Assembly (NCBI GenBank): GCA_905250115.1 | Contig: CAJNOI010000012.1 | Location: 306,435-370,434, forward strand | DNA from: Adineta steineri | Lineage: Eukaryota; Rotifera; Eurotatoria; Adinetida; Adinetidae | DNA: 64,000 nucleotides | Direction: 5' to 3' | In this document: positions 39,189-50,200 of the stretch, in pieces | How positions within the stretch are numbered: position 1 is the stretch's first letter | How the letters are laid out: every line of letters starts with the position of its first letter | Notes under the pieces: generated by a model | Told to the model about the DNA's origin: nothing | Databases searched by the model: none | What the model saw: only the letters and a program-made list of their open reading frames with translations | Translations under genes and position numbers: made by a program

Positions 39189-39258
39189 AGGGTGTGTGTA
39201 TGGGTATGGGTGAGTATACTGGATCTATCTCACGCCCACACTGAAACCAACACCCACA
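39189..39258. repeat. GGTGTG-type fold-back repeat
   Basis: AGGGTGTGTGTATGGGTATG and GGTGAGTATAC, then CTCACGCCCACACTGAAACC and AACACCCACATT. Confidence 0.6.
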
Positions 39259-39342
39259 TTCATCGATTTCTACAGATATGTGATGAGATTTTATGTAAAA
39301 ATCTTTCTGTCAGATATAATGACATAATAAATAAAAAGATTT

Positions 39343-39423
39343 GCCAAGAATGGGGATCGAATCATGCTCACCATTGTGAATTGAGCCCTAAGTCCAGCGC
39401 CATAACCGCTCGACCTTTCTGAC
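39343..39423 (-). pseudogene. tRNA-Leu-like sequence (degenerate)
   Basis: Read on the minus strand, the 81 nt begin GTCAGAAAGGTCGAGCGGTT, matching the acceptor and A-box of class II tRNA-Leu. A D-arm GGCGC, a CTTAGGG anticodon-loop-like stretch (TAG), a variable arm, and GATTCGATCCC (B-box) before TTCTTGGCA follow. Acceptor pairing is mostly kept with mismatches. The anticodon and T stems are imperfect. This is probably a tRNA pseudogene or a tRNA-derived SINE head rather than a functional tRNA. Confidence 0.5.
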
Positions 39424-39640
39424 ATACCTTATAGACATCCTACTATATTTTCATTCAACCATTTCTTGCGTAGAGCAGGTACAAAAAATACCGAATCGAT
39501 TTATGAGGATCAGTTTTCATGAGCTGTGTTCTATGATACTGCTGGGTTAATTAGATCTGTCAGATGGTATTACTAGCCCTTAATTCTTTAGAAGAATATT
39601 GATTTATTTTGCGTTCGTTGTGTAAGTTGAAAGCAATGCA

Positions 39641-39747
39641 CTAGGGTGTGGGTGTGAGTGGCTATGGGTGTGGATGAGAATAGAAAGAGTACACTTCCAC
39701 ACCCGTCCATACCTACACCGACACTCACACCAACACCCACATCCTAG
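39641..39747. repeat. GGTGTG-type fold-back repeat, well preserved
   Basis: Starts CTAGGGTGTGGGTGTGAGTG and ends ACACCAACACCCACATCCTAG. The 107-bp unit is a near-complete palindrome with a short A-rich loop (AATAGAAAGAG), and its outer ends CTAGG/CCTAG are complementary. It is the best specimen of the family. Confidence 0.75.
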
Positions 39748-40785
39748 TTCACCCCCCTTTTTTGTACAATAGCAGATCTTTAGTATGTGATAAATAAAAT
39801 TATTTACCTGTTGTTTCGTTGTCGAGACTGGACAGAAGAATAATGATGAATACGTAGATATTCCACATCATACAACAAGATATTTTTGTTTTGATAAATC
39901 AGTCAACTGATATAATAATCTTTTTCTTCGTCCGTGTCGTCGATGGAAAAAAAATGAAACTAGTTGTAGATCTTCTCTCTAGTTATATATATCTCTCCTT
40001 CTCTCATTCATTTCTTCCAATATAATGCACAAAGAGAAAAAATAGTGTTCAAGAGAAGGTTTTGTCGTATGTAAAATAAAAACGTTGGTTTTAGATTGGA
40101 TTAATGAACAAAATTGATGATTTAATTTTATATTTTTCATTGAATTTTACTGTTTTCCAAATGAAAAAATGAAATTTAAATTCGAAATGATCGTTTTCTT
40201 TTATTATTTTATAGAAACAATCTTTGATTTTAGTAGAGAAGAACGCGATGAAGAGAAAGAAGAACTGATTAATATCGGTCTCAATCAACAGGCGTATTTT
40301 CAATGAAAATACGATATTAAAAATCATCGTCAATAAATGATTGACGTCAATCAATAAATCATAATTAGATTGATATATTTTTATCAGAACCTGTCAAATA
40401 ATTTGCTTTATCAGGACTAACTTTGAATCACATTCTTCGGTTTTTTTATGCGCCATAAAAATTTTTGTAAAAAGTTTCCCTCCTTGAATATTGTGATATA
40501 TTTTAGAATAAAAACTCATTAGATATGTAAAAATCAGAATTATTCATCGCGATACGATGCATTTTTTTAAGAAACATCAAAAAGATGCACGAACCTAATT
40601 CGAAATTTAATTTATGCAAAGTAAAGACTCTGAAAATGGTGAATGGATTCTATTAATTAGTAGCAAAAGTTTTATTTATACATAATCAAAGTCGTGTAAC
40701 TCCGATCAATTATCTAATATTTCTTGCAATCCATCCGGCAGCGACGAGTTGTCAATCACGATGAACATAGCTCATTCAAATTGAT

Positions 40786-40864
40786 AGGTGTGAGTGTGAG
40801 AGTGTGGTTAGGTGTGGGTGGGTGTTGGTAGGGGCATGGACCGACACCCACTCACACCCTCAAG
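40786..40864. repeat. GGTGTG-type fold-back repeat
   Basis: A G/T arm of about 45 bp (GTGTGAGTGTGAG, GGTGTGGGTGGGTGTTGG) is followed by GACACCCACTCACACCCTCAAG. Confidence 0.65.
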
Positions 40865-41039
40865 ATAGTTCTAAAGATATTATCAAATTAAATATCATAT
40901 ATACTACAATCAATATATAATACTTTTTCATGATTAAGTTACGTAGACAAGTAGCATTCATCCAAACTCGATTCACTTGGCGTTAGACTGTCGCGGTCCG
41001 CATCCTGATATAATTGTACTTAGATACGAAGAGAATGCT

Positions 41040-41322
41040 TCCTATTCCCAAAAGTTACACATTCCGGAATCGCTGCACCCAGCCAATTTAACATCCTTCA
41101 ATTCCGGAATTCCTTGCATACGATTCCTGCCTTTTCCGGAACAGATCGAATTCGATTCCTGCCAATTCCGGAATTCCTGCACATTCCGGCTTTTCCGGAA
41201 TTGCACGGAATGGACAGGAATTCCGGTATAGGCAGGAATCGAATGCAAGGAATTCCGGAATTGAATTATGTTAAGTTGGGTGAGCCAAGCGATTCCGGAA
41301 TGTGTAACTTTCCGGAATAGGA
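41040..41322. mobile_element. MITE with TCCTATTCC termini (copy B)
   Basis: A 283-bp element with 34-bp terminal inverted repeats differing at about two positions: TCCTATTCCCAAAAGTTACA on the left and AAGTTACACATTCCGGAATC shared by both arms. The interior is a dense set of TTCCGGAATTCC palindromes, so nearly the whole unit can self-pair. End sequence and interior words match copy A (25203-25503), indicating one family with two diverged members. Confidence 0.75.
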
Positions 41323-42087
41323 TGACTACTCGATACGAATAAGAGTCAATCAATATTAGTTTTGGCTTTTAACAGGAAATCAAATTCAATTTCTACTTAG
41401 TATAAAATCAAGCATTCTCTAAAACTTTGATATCTGACGAATGAATAATAAAGTTTAAAAATGCTTTAGCTTTATTGAAGTCAATTTTATAAAAAATAGG
41501 GTTTCAAAAAAAATACAGTGTATATCTCTTTATTATTATATATCAAAACTGGGTTTAAACTCTTTTATCTATGTGCACTATAGCAAGAATATTAAACTGA
41601 CAAACTTATTAAAAATATTTTACAATAATACAGCAACTAAATTTTTAATATGGAATTACAATGCGTATGTTTCTAAGCTTCTCATTCTTGGTCTTATTTT
41701 AATAAGTCGTCGTACAGGACGTTTCGGTACATCATCGTTTTTTTCAAACATGTATTAAAAATATTTGTCGATAATAATAAATGATATGCTATAGAAAAAT
41801 AGATGAAATTTTTTCAAAGCTTTAGAATACTGTATACGCGAACGTTTCGTTTTTCTGTTATTGATATTATTTTCATCTTTCTCCGTATTAAAAGTAAATT
41901 GACTTAGCCACACTTTTAATTTATTGAATAAAATAATGATCTATATATAATTAAGAAATATTTTAAATATTTAAGTTAGCGCTCTTTTCATACGATTGAA
42001 TAAAATATTATATATTAAATATTATGCTATTCAAATAAAACGATAATAGCAAATAAAATAATATTATCAAAAATATACCATAGTTAC

Positions 42088-42165
42088 ATGGTTATTTGCG
42101 CCAAAAAAATGGTTAAATGTGCCAAAAAAATGGTCATTTGTACCAAAAAAGTGGTCTGTGCCATG
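42088..42165. repeat. 21-bp tandem repeat, about 3.5 units
   Basis: Unit TGGTTAAATGTGCCAAAAAAA with small changes per copy. It lies just upstream of the 206-bp repeat copy 2. Confidence 0.75.
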
Positions 42166-42234
42166 TTACCGACAAAAATAATACATGTAAATAGATAATT
42201 CCCGTTTCTAGACCCTATCCTTTCAGTCTAGGGA

Positions 42235-42440
42235 ATATGCAATTGTCGGGTTCGATTTTCATTTCATCAGTCATAATTGCACAACGAACGCAGATGCACA
42301 TGCAACATTAAAATAATATTATAGTCACATGGTGAAATATAGAAAAAGAAAGCAAAAGTATTCCTTGTATTTGTATTGGTTACTTATAAATGCATTTAAA
42401 AAGGCAGATGTAAGCAAGACATCTACAGTACTCTCAATCA
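42235..42440. repeat. 206-bp dispersed direct repeat, copy 2
   Basis: Same orientation as 27826-28031, with about 15 differences by eye. The flanks are unrelated to those of copy 1. Confidence 0.8.
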
Positions 42441-42728
42441 CAGCTCAGTAGTGAAAGTGGTTTTTCTTCGAAATTAATTTTTCAACGATAAAGTCAAGTA
42501 TTTTTAGTATTATCTTTAACTTCACATTCAATGGGTTTTCGGGTTGATACTCTCGTGAAGACTTTTCCCGTACAAAGCACTAGTTTATAATAAACATTCA
42601 GAATTGAATATTTATCGTTTATTTTCCAGAATATGAAACAGTATAACGCTGAAATCAATAGAATTATTCTTGATTGGCAAAGAGTAGATAAACAGAGAGT
42701 TTGAACATCGGTAGAGTTCACTCAACAT

Positions 42729-43084
42729 TCACGAGAGTTGCTTCAATGACTTTGATAGTTTTCTCAGTTGTCCTTTGTTCTCTTCTTGATGTTCTGAGAT
42801 GTAGATATACTCTGCCTCTTGTTCTTCAGGTAGACAGTCGAAAGATTTTGAATTTGAAAGAAAACTATGAGCTTCTTCAGCACTCAGCAAGAAAGATGAC
42901 ATTGAATCAGGTTTGGCATGCATTGCAAGAGGATCGGATTGTGATGATTTAGTCAAAGTAGAACCGATAAGAAAAAGCGTCATCAGAAGTACGACGACAA
43001 TATCTATTGCAAAAATCGACAAAAAAGTCAATGAAGAAAAAATGTTGAATCTATAAATAACTTACATGTTAGATTGTGTAACAT
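42729..43084 (-). CDS. Small secreted protein of unknown family
   Basis: Two exons (43066-43084 and 42729-43003; intron GTAAGTTA...GCAATAG, 62 bp) give 97 residues. The 19-nt first exon supplies the start MLHNLT, which completes a clean signal peptide or membrane anchor (VVVLLMTLFLIG). The mature part is acidic and Ser-rich in the middle (one Cys, EEQEAEYIY), with a basic, Leu-rich tail (KGQLRKLSKSLKQLS). No dibasic cleavage sites typical of neuropeptides and no domain are recognised. The model depends on the micro-exon. Confidence 0.5.
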
Positions 43085-44222
43085 TGTTCAGAATGTAGTA
43101 GACTATGAGTTAAAGTTTTAGTTTAGTTTCACTATAATTGTCCTATAACGAAAGAAATGACAACCTTGTGTAACTGTGAAATAATACAATGATTTAAATA
43201 GGGGAACGTATTTGGTTTTACAAGTTATTTAAAGCTATCATTTGGCATAGCTAAGTTAGAAAAGATGGCGTGGGTGTGAATAAGAATAACCTCCCACTAC
43301 ATCTATACCCACACCCTCAAGATGGTATTAGGTGTTTATACCGTTTTCTGCCGTGTTTCATATAATCTCTACAAGGTCTACCACTATCTTATTCATCACA
43401 AAAAGAAACGCGAGCGCTTTCGAGCGAAGCGACTAACATAAAAAAAAAAGTTATAAATGTGATACTTTTGTAATTGTTCGCGTATAGTATTACGCAATTT
43501 GAAACTTGCCGTCAGTAACAAAGTGCAGATCTTATCTTTTTTATGATTAATAGCTATGAATCAGTAATGTGGACGTAGGCGTGCATATCAGACGAATATA
43601 ACGCCAACATCTAGCTTATTTACGATCTCTATTTGACACTTTCCAACATTGTTTTATGATCAAGAATTCATCGTGCAAAATTTATTCTACACGGGTTTTT
43701 ATATGTTTTCGGTATTCAGAACGAAAAAAACTATTTATTAAAAAAGTAAAGTGATCGTTATATCATTGATACAATGTTGGTATTTTCAAGCAATAAAATT
43801 TAGATGCAGAATAGAATCATCTTTGATAAAACTGATAAGAAATTTTTCGAGTTGATTGCCAACTACTGACGTCATTTATAACTCAAATAAAACCTACTCA
43901 TAAATATTTATTCGACGAACGCAATAATCAGTTTGCTTCTTTTTTTTATCGTCCATTCTAAAATAGATATTGTATAAAGCACTAAATGTTTGCAAGATCG
44001 AAGAATAATTGAATTAAAAAATGAGATAAGAAATTTTTATTTAATTGAAAAAAATTGATACTATCTTGTGACAATTATCAATTGTTTTTAGCAGTCCATT
44101 AGAGAGCAGGTACAATACTGTAAATATCATTAGTACTTGATCGAGTAAGTCAAAACCAATCACGATGAATCTATAAATTAAAAAAAGAAGATTCAACAAT
44201 ATATTAGAAAATATTGATATAT
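43085..44222. other. Intergenic stretch downstream of the DDX60-like gene
   Basis: It contains a GGTGTG fold-back (43265-43325). An ORF-like stretch at 44041-44180 follows an acceptor-like TTTATAG but does not extend the helicase frame, because the upstream exon already ends in a stop. It may be a decayed C-terminal remnant. Confidence 0.45.
43265..43325. repeat. GGTGTG-type fold-back repeat
   Basis: GATGGCGTGGGTGTGAATAA is followed by ACCTCCCACTACATCTATAC and CCACACCCTCAAGATGG. Both flanks read GATGG or its complement. Confidence 0.65.
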
Positions 44223-47200
44223 TCAAGTAATCGATGAAAGAACAAGATTAAAATCTAAGAGAAGATTGTATATATCGCCGTGTTGTAATTCGTTTTCGTC
44301 TTCCAGTAACTGTTCTGAACCATGATTAAAAAAATCCAATGCGTAACTATTGAGATAATACATCGAATTGGTATGATCACGACAATCCAGATCGGCAAAT
44401 GGAACAGTTCGTGTTGATAAGTCGAGATTGAAAGCAAGATCCCATGAACCAACAACTGAATTATAGTTCAACATATATTTTTCATGTGTGAGACCCGATG
44501 GACCGGCAAATGGCGATATTGAAGGATTCTGAGTTTGTTGCGAGCGATGATGATGAAGATCGTACTCGAATGTTCCATTATCGTAAACAGCCTGATCAGT
44601 AAATGAAATATTGGAGAAAGGTAAAACATATTCTTGACCATTAGCAAACGAACGCATTCGTCGGGTCACATTTTCAATGTAGAAACCATAAACATCTTTC
44701 ACAATAGAATTATACAATTCAACTCGAACTCGAAAATCTCTTGATATCGGTGGTAAGAATAATTTTGAATTGAACATTTCTTCTCGTCTTGCTAATGAGA
44801 GAGTTTCGAATTGTTTGTGCGTTATTAGCCTATACGTCAAAGATTGATTTGACAAAAAGTAAGAAGAGATCAAACAAAGAATCACTTACCAAGGCTTCTT
44901 TGTAAAAACATATGCAAGTATGATGACAATTTCACTATAATCACTTATTTCGTGAAAAAGTCTGGTATCCATTAGATGAACAAGTAAAATGTTTGCTGGT
45001 TCGAAGTAGTGTAAATGGGTTGAAAGTCCTGCAAGACCGATTAGAGCCCCATTCGCATTGACTAAATTGAGTCGATGAAGAAAGTCAAGTGTATGTAAAC
45101 AATGAAAACGAATTTGAATATCAACTAAAACATGTTTACTAGCTGATTGAAGAATAAATGGACACTCGAGTGCAACCAATGATCGATTAATAGCATCTTT
45201 GGAATCTTGTGCACATGAGCATAATTGAAGAAGACGCATGAGAAATGTCACTGACGATGGAAAGTGTGCTTCAATATTAGGTATGACTGAGATGGTTAAA
45301 TGACGAATTTTCGAAAGAGGAATATCAATAAAGACCACATGTCCTTCGATATCAAAACCACGACGACCAGCACGACCCGATGATTGCCGATATTGAAGAG
45401 CGTCGAGAAAAATTGAATCTTGAAGAAAAGCGACGGTTTTTGTTGGCATGTGAATACCCATTGCTAAAAACAGAAGATTATCAAGAGAATTGTCAGAATT
45501 GAACTGTCCTACCGAGTGTTGATGTAGAGAAAACAATTTGAATGTATCGATTACGAAAGAGTGCTTCGACAGCTACTCGACCTTTATTATTCAACCCAGC
45601 ATGATGATAGGCAACACCCCTTCTCATCAACCTGACTAACATTGAATTTTCAATTTCAGTTCGTGTCAATAATGGTTCGACTAATTCTTCATCATATCCA
45701 TGTCGATTGGCCAATGTTCCTTCCTCCAATATCCCACAAAGTAAAGCTTTTTCATGTCCGGACAATTGTGTTCCACTAATAATATCATTAAGCATCATTT
45801 GTTTCTCATAGATATTATTACCACCATCAGTGTCCTCCTCATTCTTCGCTCTTCGTTTACCTGACGATGTTTTTTTCATACTCTTGATCAAAGCAAGATT
45901 CATTTTTTCAGCTTTTTCAATCTGTTGTAATCGTAGTTTAACTTGATCAATCTGCTTTTTGTACTTTGTTTGTCGCAATTCACGTTCAATCTTGACAAAA
46001 TAAGCCGCTACCGTTTTAGCCATCGTTTCACATATCGATCGACTATCCGAAAATACAATACATGGTAGAAGGTTTTTTTCTTTTAATGTTAATACGAATT
46101 CGACGATGAGAGATGACATTGGTTTTATTTCGGGATATTTAATATTACTTAAATCGGCAGTATGAATTGATGTTGTAATAGCATCAATGGCAGAATTTTG
46201 TTTTTTCATAATTAAACGATTGAGTTGATTACAGACAAGACGTGAATAATGATTGCACGCATTTCGTTCGATGATCCAAGCAGGTGAAAAATATTCAGTT
46301 AAAGTCGATACAGGTTTATATTCGACATCGTCATTTACAATATCCCTAAATGTTAGAAAAACGTTCAGATTCGTTATCGAATTGTGTATGAGGATGGCTT
46401 AAAAAATGCACTTACGTGTTATTAGTTATTGTTTTTTGCATTGCATCACTGAGCCGTACAGTCTCAGAAGGTGACATAAAAAAATCTTTCGGTAAGCTTC
46501 GATTTATCAATTGTTCCGCATTCATAAGACCTACCGGATGAATAGGATGCAATTGTCGCTCCGCATACAAATACTTATTCAAATCAGCCATACGCTCGTA
46601 ATGCGCAATGAAACATACGGAACGAGGTGTCGACATTTGAAATAGAGTAGCTCGTCGTTGCTCGATACTTTCTATCCATTGACGTATTTCATCACCATTG
46701 TTCACTGTAGCTGATAGGCCAATCATGGGACAGTTGATGAGTAACATTGTTCGTTCCCACACGTCCGAACCAAGTTCACCGGACATACAATGGATTTCAT
46801 CAAAGATCGCATATTGAATTCGTTTACACCAACGTTGATAAGTTGGAGAGATGAGAAGAATTTCAAAACATTGTGGTACGGTTACTAAGATGCGACATGT
46901 TCCCATGTTCATACGAAAATCTCGTGTAAAAATGCCAAATACAGTACCAAATTTAGAATAGATCGTAGCTGAAAAATAGTATGCCTGGATGAGCTTCACA
47001 TAAAGATAGAGAAAAGATTGACTTACCAGCAACTTGATTTACAAGTGCTTTGGTCGGTGCTACATATACGCAGATCGCATCTTTTTTTTCCAATACTTTG
47101 CTCATGGCATAGTAAGATGCATACGTTTTGCCTATATTTAAATAACAACATAAGAGCAAGAAAATGAACCAATCTCACCCGAAGCAGTTGGTGCTATGAT

Positions 47201-50200
47201 AATAATCGATTGATGTTTATCAACAGCATCAAGAAACTCGATTTGCCATTTGTCCGGAATGAAATCGGGTGTTCTGCTATCAGCCACGCCTTGTTCACAT
47301 CGTGGCAATCGACTGTTGACCTTTTCAAGTTGAAATCGATACCATTTTTCTCTATCCAATTGTGGATCATTTACAAGCTCTTCCATGTATATTTTCTTTT
47401 CATTAAACACATCAACAACATTTTCCAGATGAGTAATTTCAGCCATTGTAGCAAAATAATTTATTTCGAGTAAATCCAGTTTTGATCGATCTTCGTTCGC
47501 CAAAACAATTTGATTTCGGAGTATATTTAAATACTTTCGTTGTAAATCGAATTTTTGCTTAAGTAACTTCAGACGATTTACTGATGTTTTAAAAAATATC
47601 ATATGTCTATCGATGAACTCGATCGCTTCGAGAATATTATCGCGTGGAATCTGTTGCAGTCGAGTTTCTATATTTGTGAACTTGTCCGTTTCCTCAGCAG
47701 TAAGTTTGTCGACCTGGCGTTTTTTATTTTCTTCAATAATCTTTTGAGCCTTGGTTTGATGAATCTCTTTCGATTGTTTTTTCTTCTTACCACTAGCATT
47801 TATGGTAGCAACTGAAGTTTCTTCGCTTGTTGATGTTGGAATCGAAGCAGTTGGAAGGGTGATCTGCATTTGACTGTCTTTTATGTCTCGGCTCGTGAGT
47901 GATTTACCGTAGAGAGTAAAATATTCGTAGCTAAAGACAAATAAAGTCTTCTATTAATGAAAAAATTTCATCGAAATTAGATTTCAAGAATCATACCAAA
48001 AATGTTACTCTATCTAGTTAAAATTTTAGATTTAGGCTAATTATTCTATTGATATCTCTTTTGATTTTTATCGCATTCATAGTCTGCATAAAATTTGATT
48101 AAAAAATATAGGATTAAACTTTGTCTCTATTGTTACACATTCTGTAAATTTTGATCTTAACTCAGTAGACCTTTAAGTCTATTTTTATTCGATATTTATT
48201 TACCTATATGTAGCGCAGAGGTATCATTAATGAATTACTATTCGGGAGCGATTCTGGTATCCGTCAAGAATGTCCTTTAGAAAATGTCCTGGACGAAATG
48301 TCCTACAGTTTTGGTCCTTTAGAAAATGTCCGGTGTTATAAATGTCCTCTCTACAAAAAGTCCTTTAGAAATAGTCTTTTGACATATAGTCCTACGAGAA
48401 AATGTCCTCCATTATTAAAATGTCCTTTGGCTATAAAATAAAAAACTAGTCGATAAGTAATGTGAATCATATATTTGTATTATTATGACGAGTTAGGGTG
48501 GGTATGGGTGTGGGTGTGGGTGTGGGTGTGAATGAGGGTGTAGATGTGGGTGAGGGTGGGTGGATGTGGGTGAGGGTGGGTGGATGTGGGTGAGGGTGGG
48601 TGGATGTGGGTGAGGGTGGGTGGATGTGGGTGAGGGCGTGGGTGTTGAAAGAGTAAAATACCCACCCACACCCTTTTCTTTTCTTTTACTCATTGTATAT
48701 AAAAGTAAATCCTCTATTCGATTTACTTAGAACACTATGAATTTTAGTTAAATTACAGCGTCATCTGTATTTTAGATACACTTCATTCGAAATTCTCTTA
48801 TTTAAATATAAAGGACATTTTTCAATGCCGGACCAATTCTTAGAAGACATTTTGTCCAAAGACATTTAGTTCGGGGACGTTTTCTAAAGGACAATATCTA
48901 AAGAACATTTTCTGAAAGGACTAAAACTGTAGGACATTTCGTCCAGGACATTTTCTAAAGGACATTCCTGACATGATTCGCGATTCTAAAGGAGAAAATG
49001 CATCAGAGGTAAAACTTACAATTTCTGATGACTTCTTGTTCGGTATTTGTAATTGCGAACGTTTTTATTTTCTCGATCATTGTCTTTTATACGACTGACT
49101 GGATCACCTACCTAGATTTAAAAAGAAAACATAGGTGTATAATGAGTTAACTTTCGAAGAATAACGCAAGAAACTTACTTCTTTGTACACATGCCAATGA
49201 TGCTTTCCTAACAATTATTGTTCTCTTTAGTTTAGAGGAAAAAACAGAAAAGAACTGACCTTGATATTGTGCCCGGCTGCAATCATTCGAATCGATGAAA
49301 TCAATTGAGAATTCGTCGTTCTTTGATGAAATAATCGGTTTTAAAAAAGTGTCGATAAATGGATTGGAGATTTTGGCTATTTGTTGATGTTGTTCTTTAC
49401 TCGTTGTCACTTGTTTAGCCAATTTTGATGATGATGATGACATATAAATAATGTTCTTTGATAGAATTATTTGTTCAAATGGATTTACAAATTCATTTTT
49501 GTTCGAGTATATATTCAATAGGTTTAAACTCTGTTTCACCATGTCAAATGTGCATGAATCAAAACGAAGATTCGATGAAGATTCATTTATCTGTTTTAAA
49601 GTAAAAGCAAATAGACGTCCATCAAACAAATCGGTTATTTTGGCCCATGAGAGAGTTGAACAATTTGATGACAGAGATAATGAGAGACGCAATTGAAATT
49701 GGCAAATGAGTTCAGAGAACATCGGATTAAAAGAGTCCGAAGTAAATGATGATGGAAGATGACGATCAACTAAAGATAGACGAATAAGAAGACCGACATG
49801 AAGAAGAAGTAAAGGAATTAAAAGATTAAGTAATTGTACTTCTTTCTGCTCCTAAAATAAAGAGAAATAGAATGATTAGTTGAATGATGAGACAAATCGA
49901 ATACCTTTTTTTCTTTCATCAAATGCATGATCGATTTAAGATAAAGAAAAAGACGCACATCACCTTGAGCTGTTTCATGGCACAATTTTTCTAATGACAG
50001 TCGATCCTTTTTTTCGATCGTAGTCGAAGTGAATTTCAATGGTACTCTCTGTAAAACTTTTCTGAACAGGTGCATTGGACATGGTCGTATAAAATCGATT
50101 TTAAAACATTGAACTAATGTATCGGTTAACATCAATTTGTTCATTAAATAGAGATGGCAATCAATAGTATATTGATGATAATTACCGAAGAGACGGTAAA

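Larger units (their letters stand above)
38818..42728. other. Long repeat-rich intergenic region
   Basis: Almost 4 kb without a supported protein gene. It holds three clear GGTGTG fold-backs, a tRNA-Leu-like sequence, a MITE, a 21-bp tandem repeat and the second copy of the 206-bp repeat, listed separately. The remainder is AT-rich. Confidence 0.6.
47931..49019. other. Unusually long DDX60-like intron with nested repeats
   Basis: Donor GTAAGTTTTACC and acceptor GTCTTTAG. The 1,089-bp intron is about 20 times the local median and is mostly explained by the fold-back element at 48256-48979. Confidence 0.75.

Noticed and set aside
40977-41353. ORFs on both strands inside the second MITE
   Set aside because: The same palindrome-driven open frames; not genes.
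42494-42721. 75-codon minus-strand ORF downstream of the small secreted protein
   Set aside because: No domain, no splice link to the upstream exon, low-complexity surroundings.
44041-44226. Extra C-terminal exon of the DDX60-like gene
   Set aside because: The preceding exon already ends in an in-frame stop at 44223 and no donor lies before it; the peptide does not resemble DDX60.
48483-48693. ORFs encoding His/Pro/Thr-rich peptides on the minus strand
   Set aside because: They are translations of the G-rich array; every frame of a period-20 repeat stays open.
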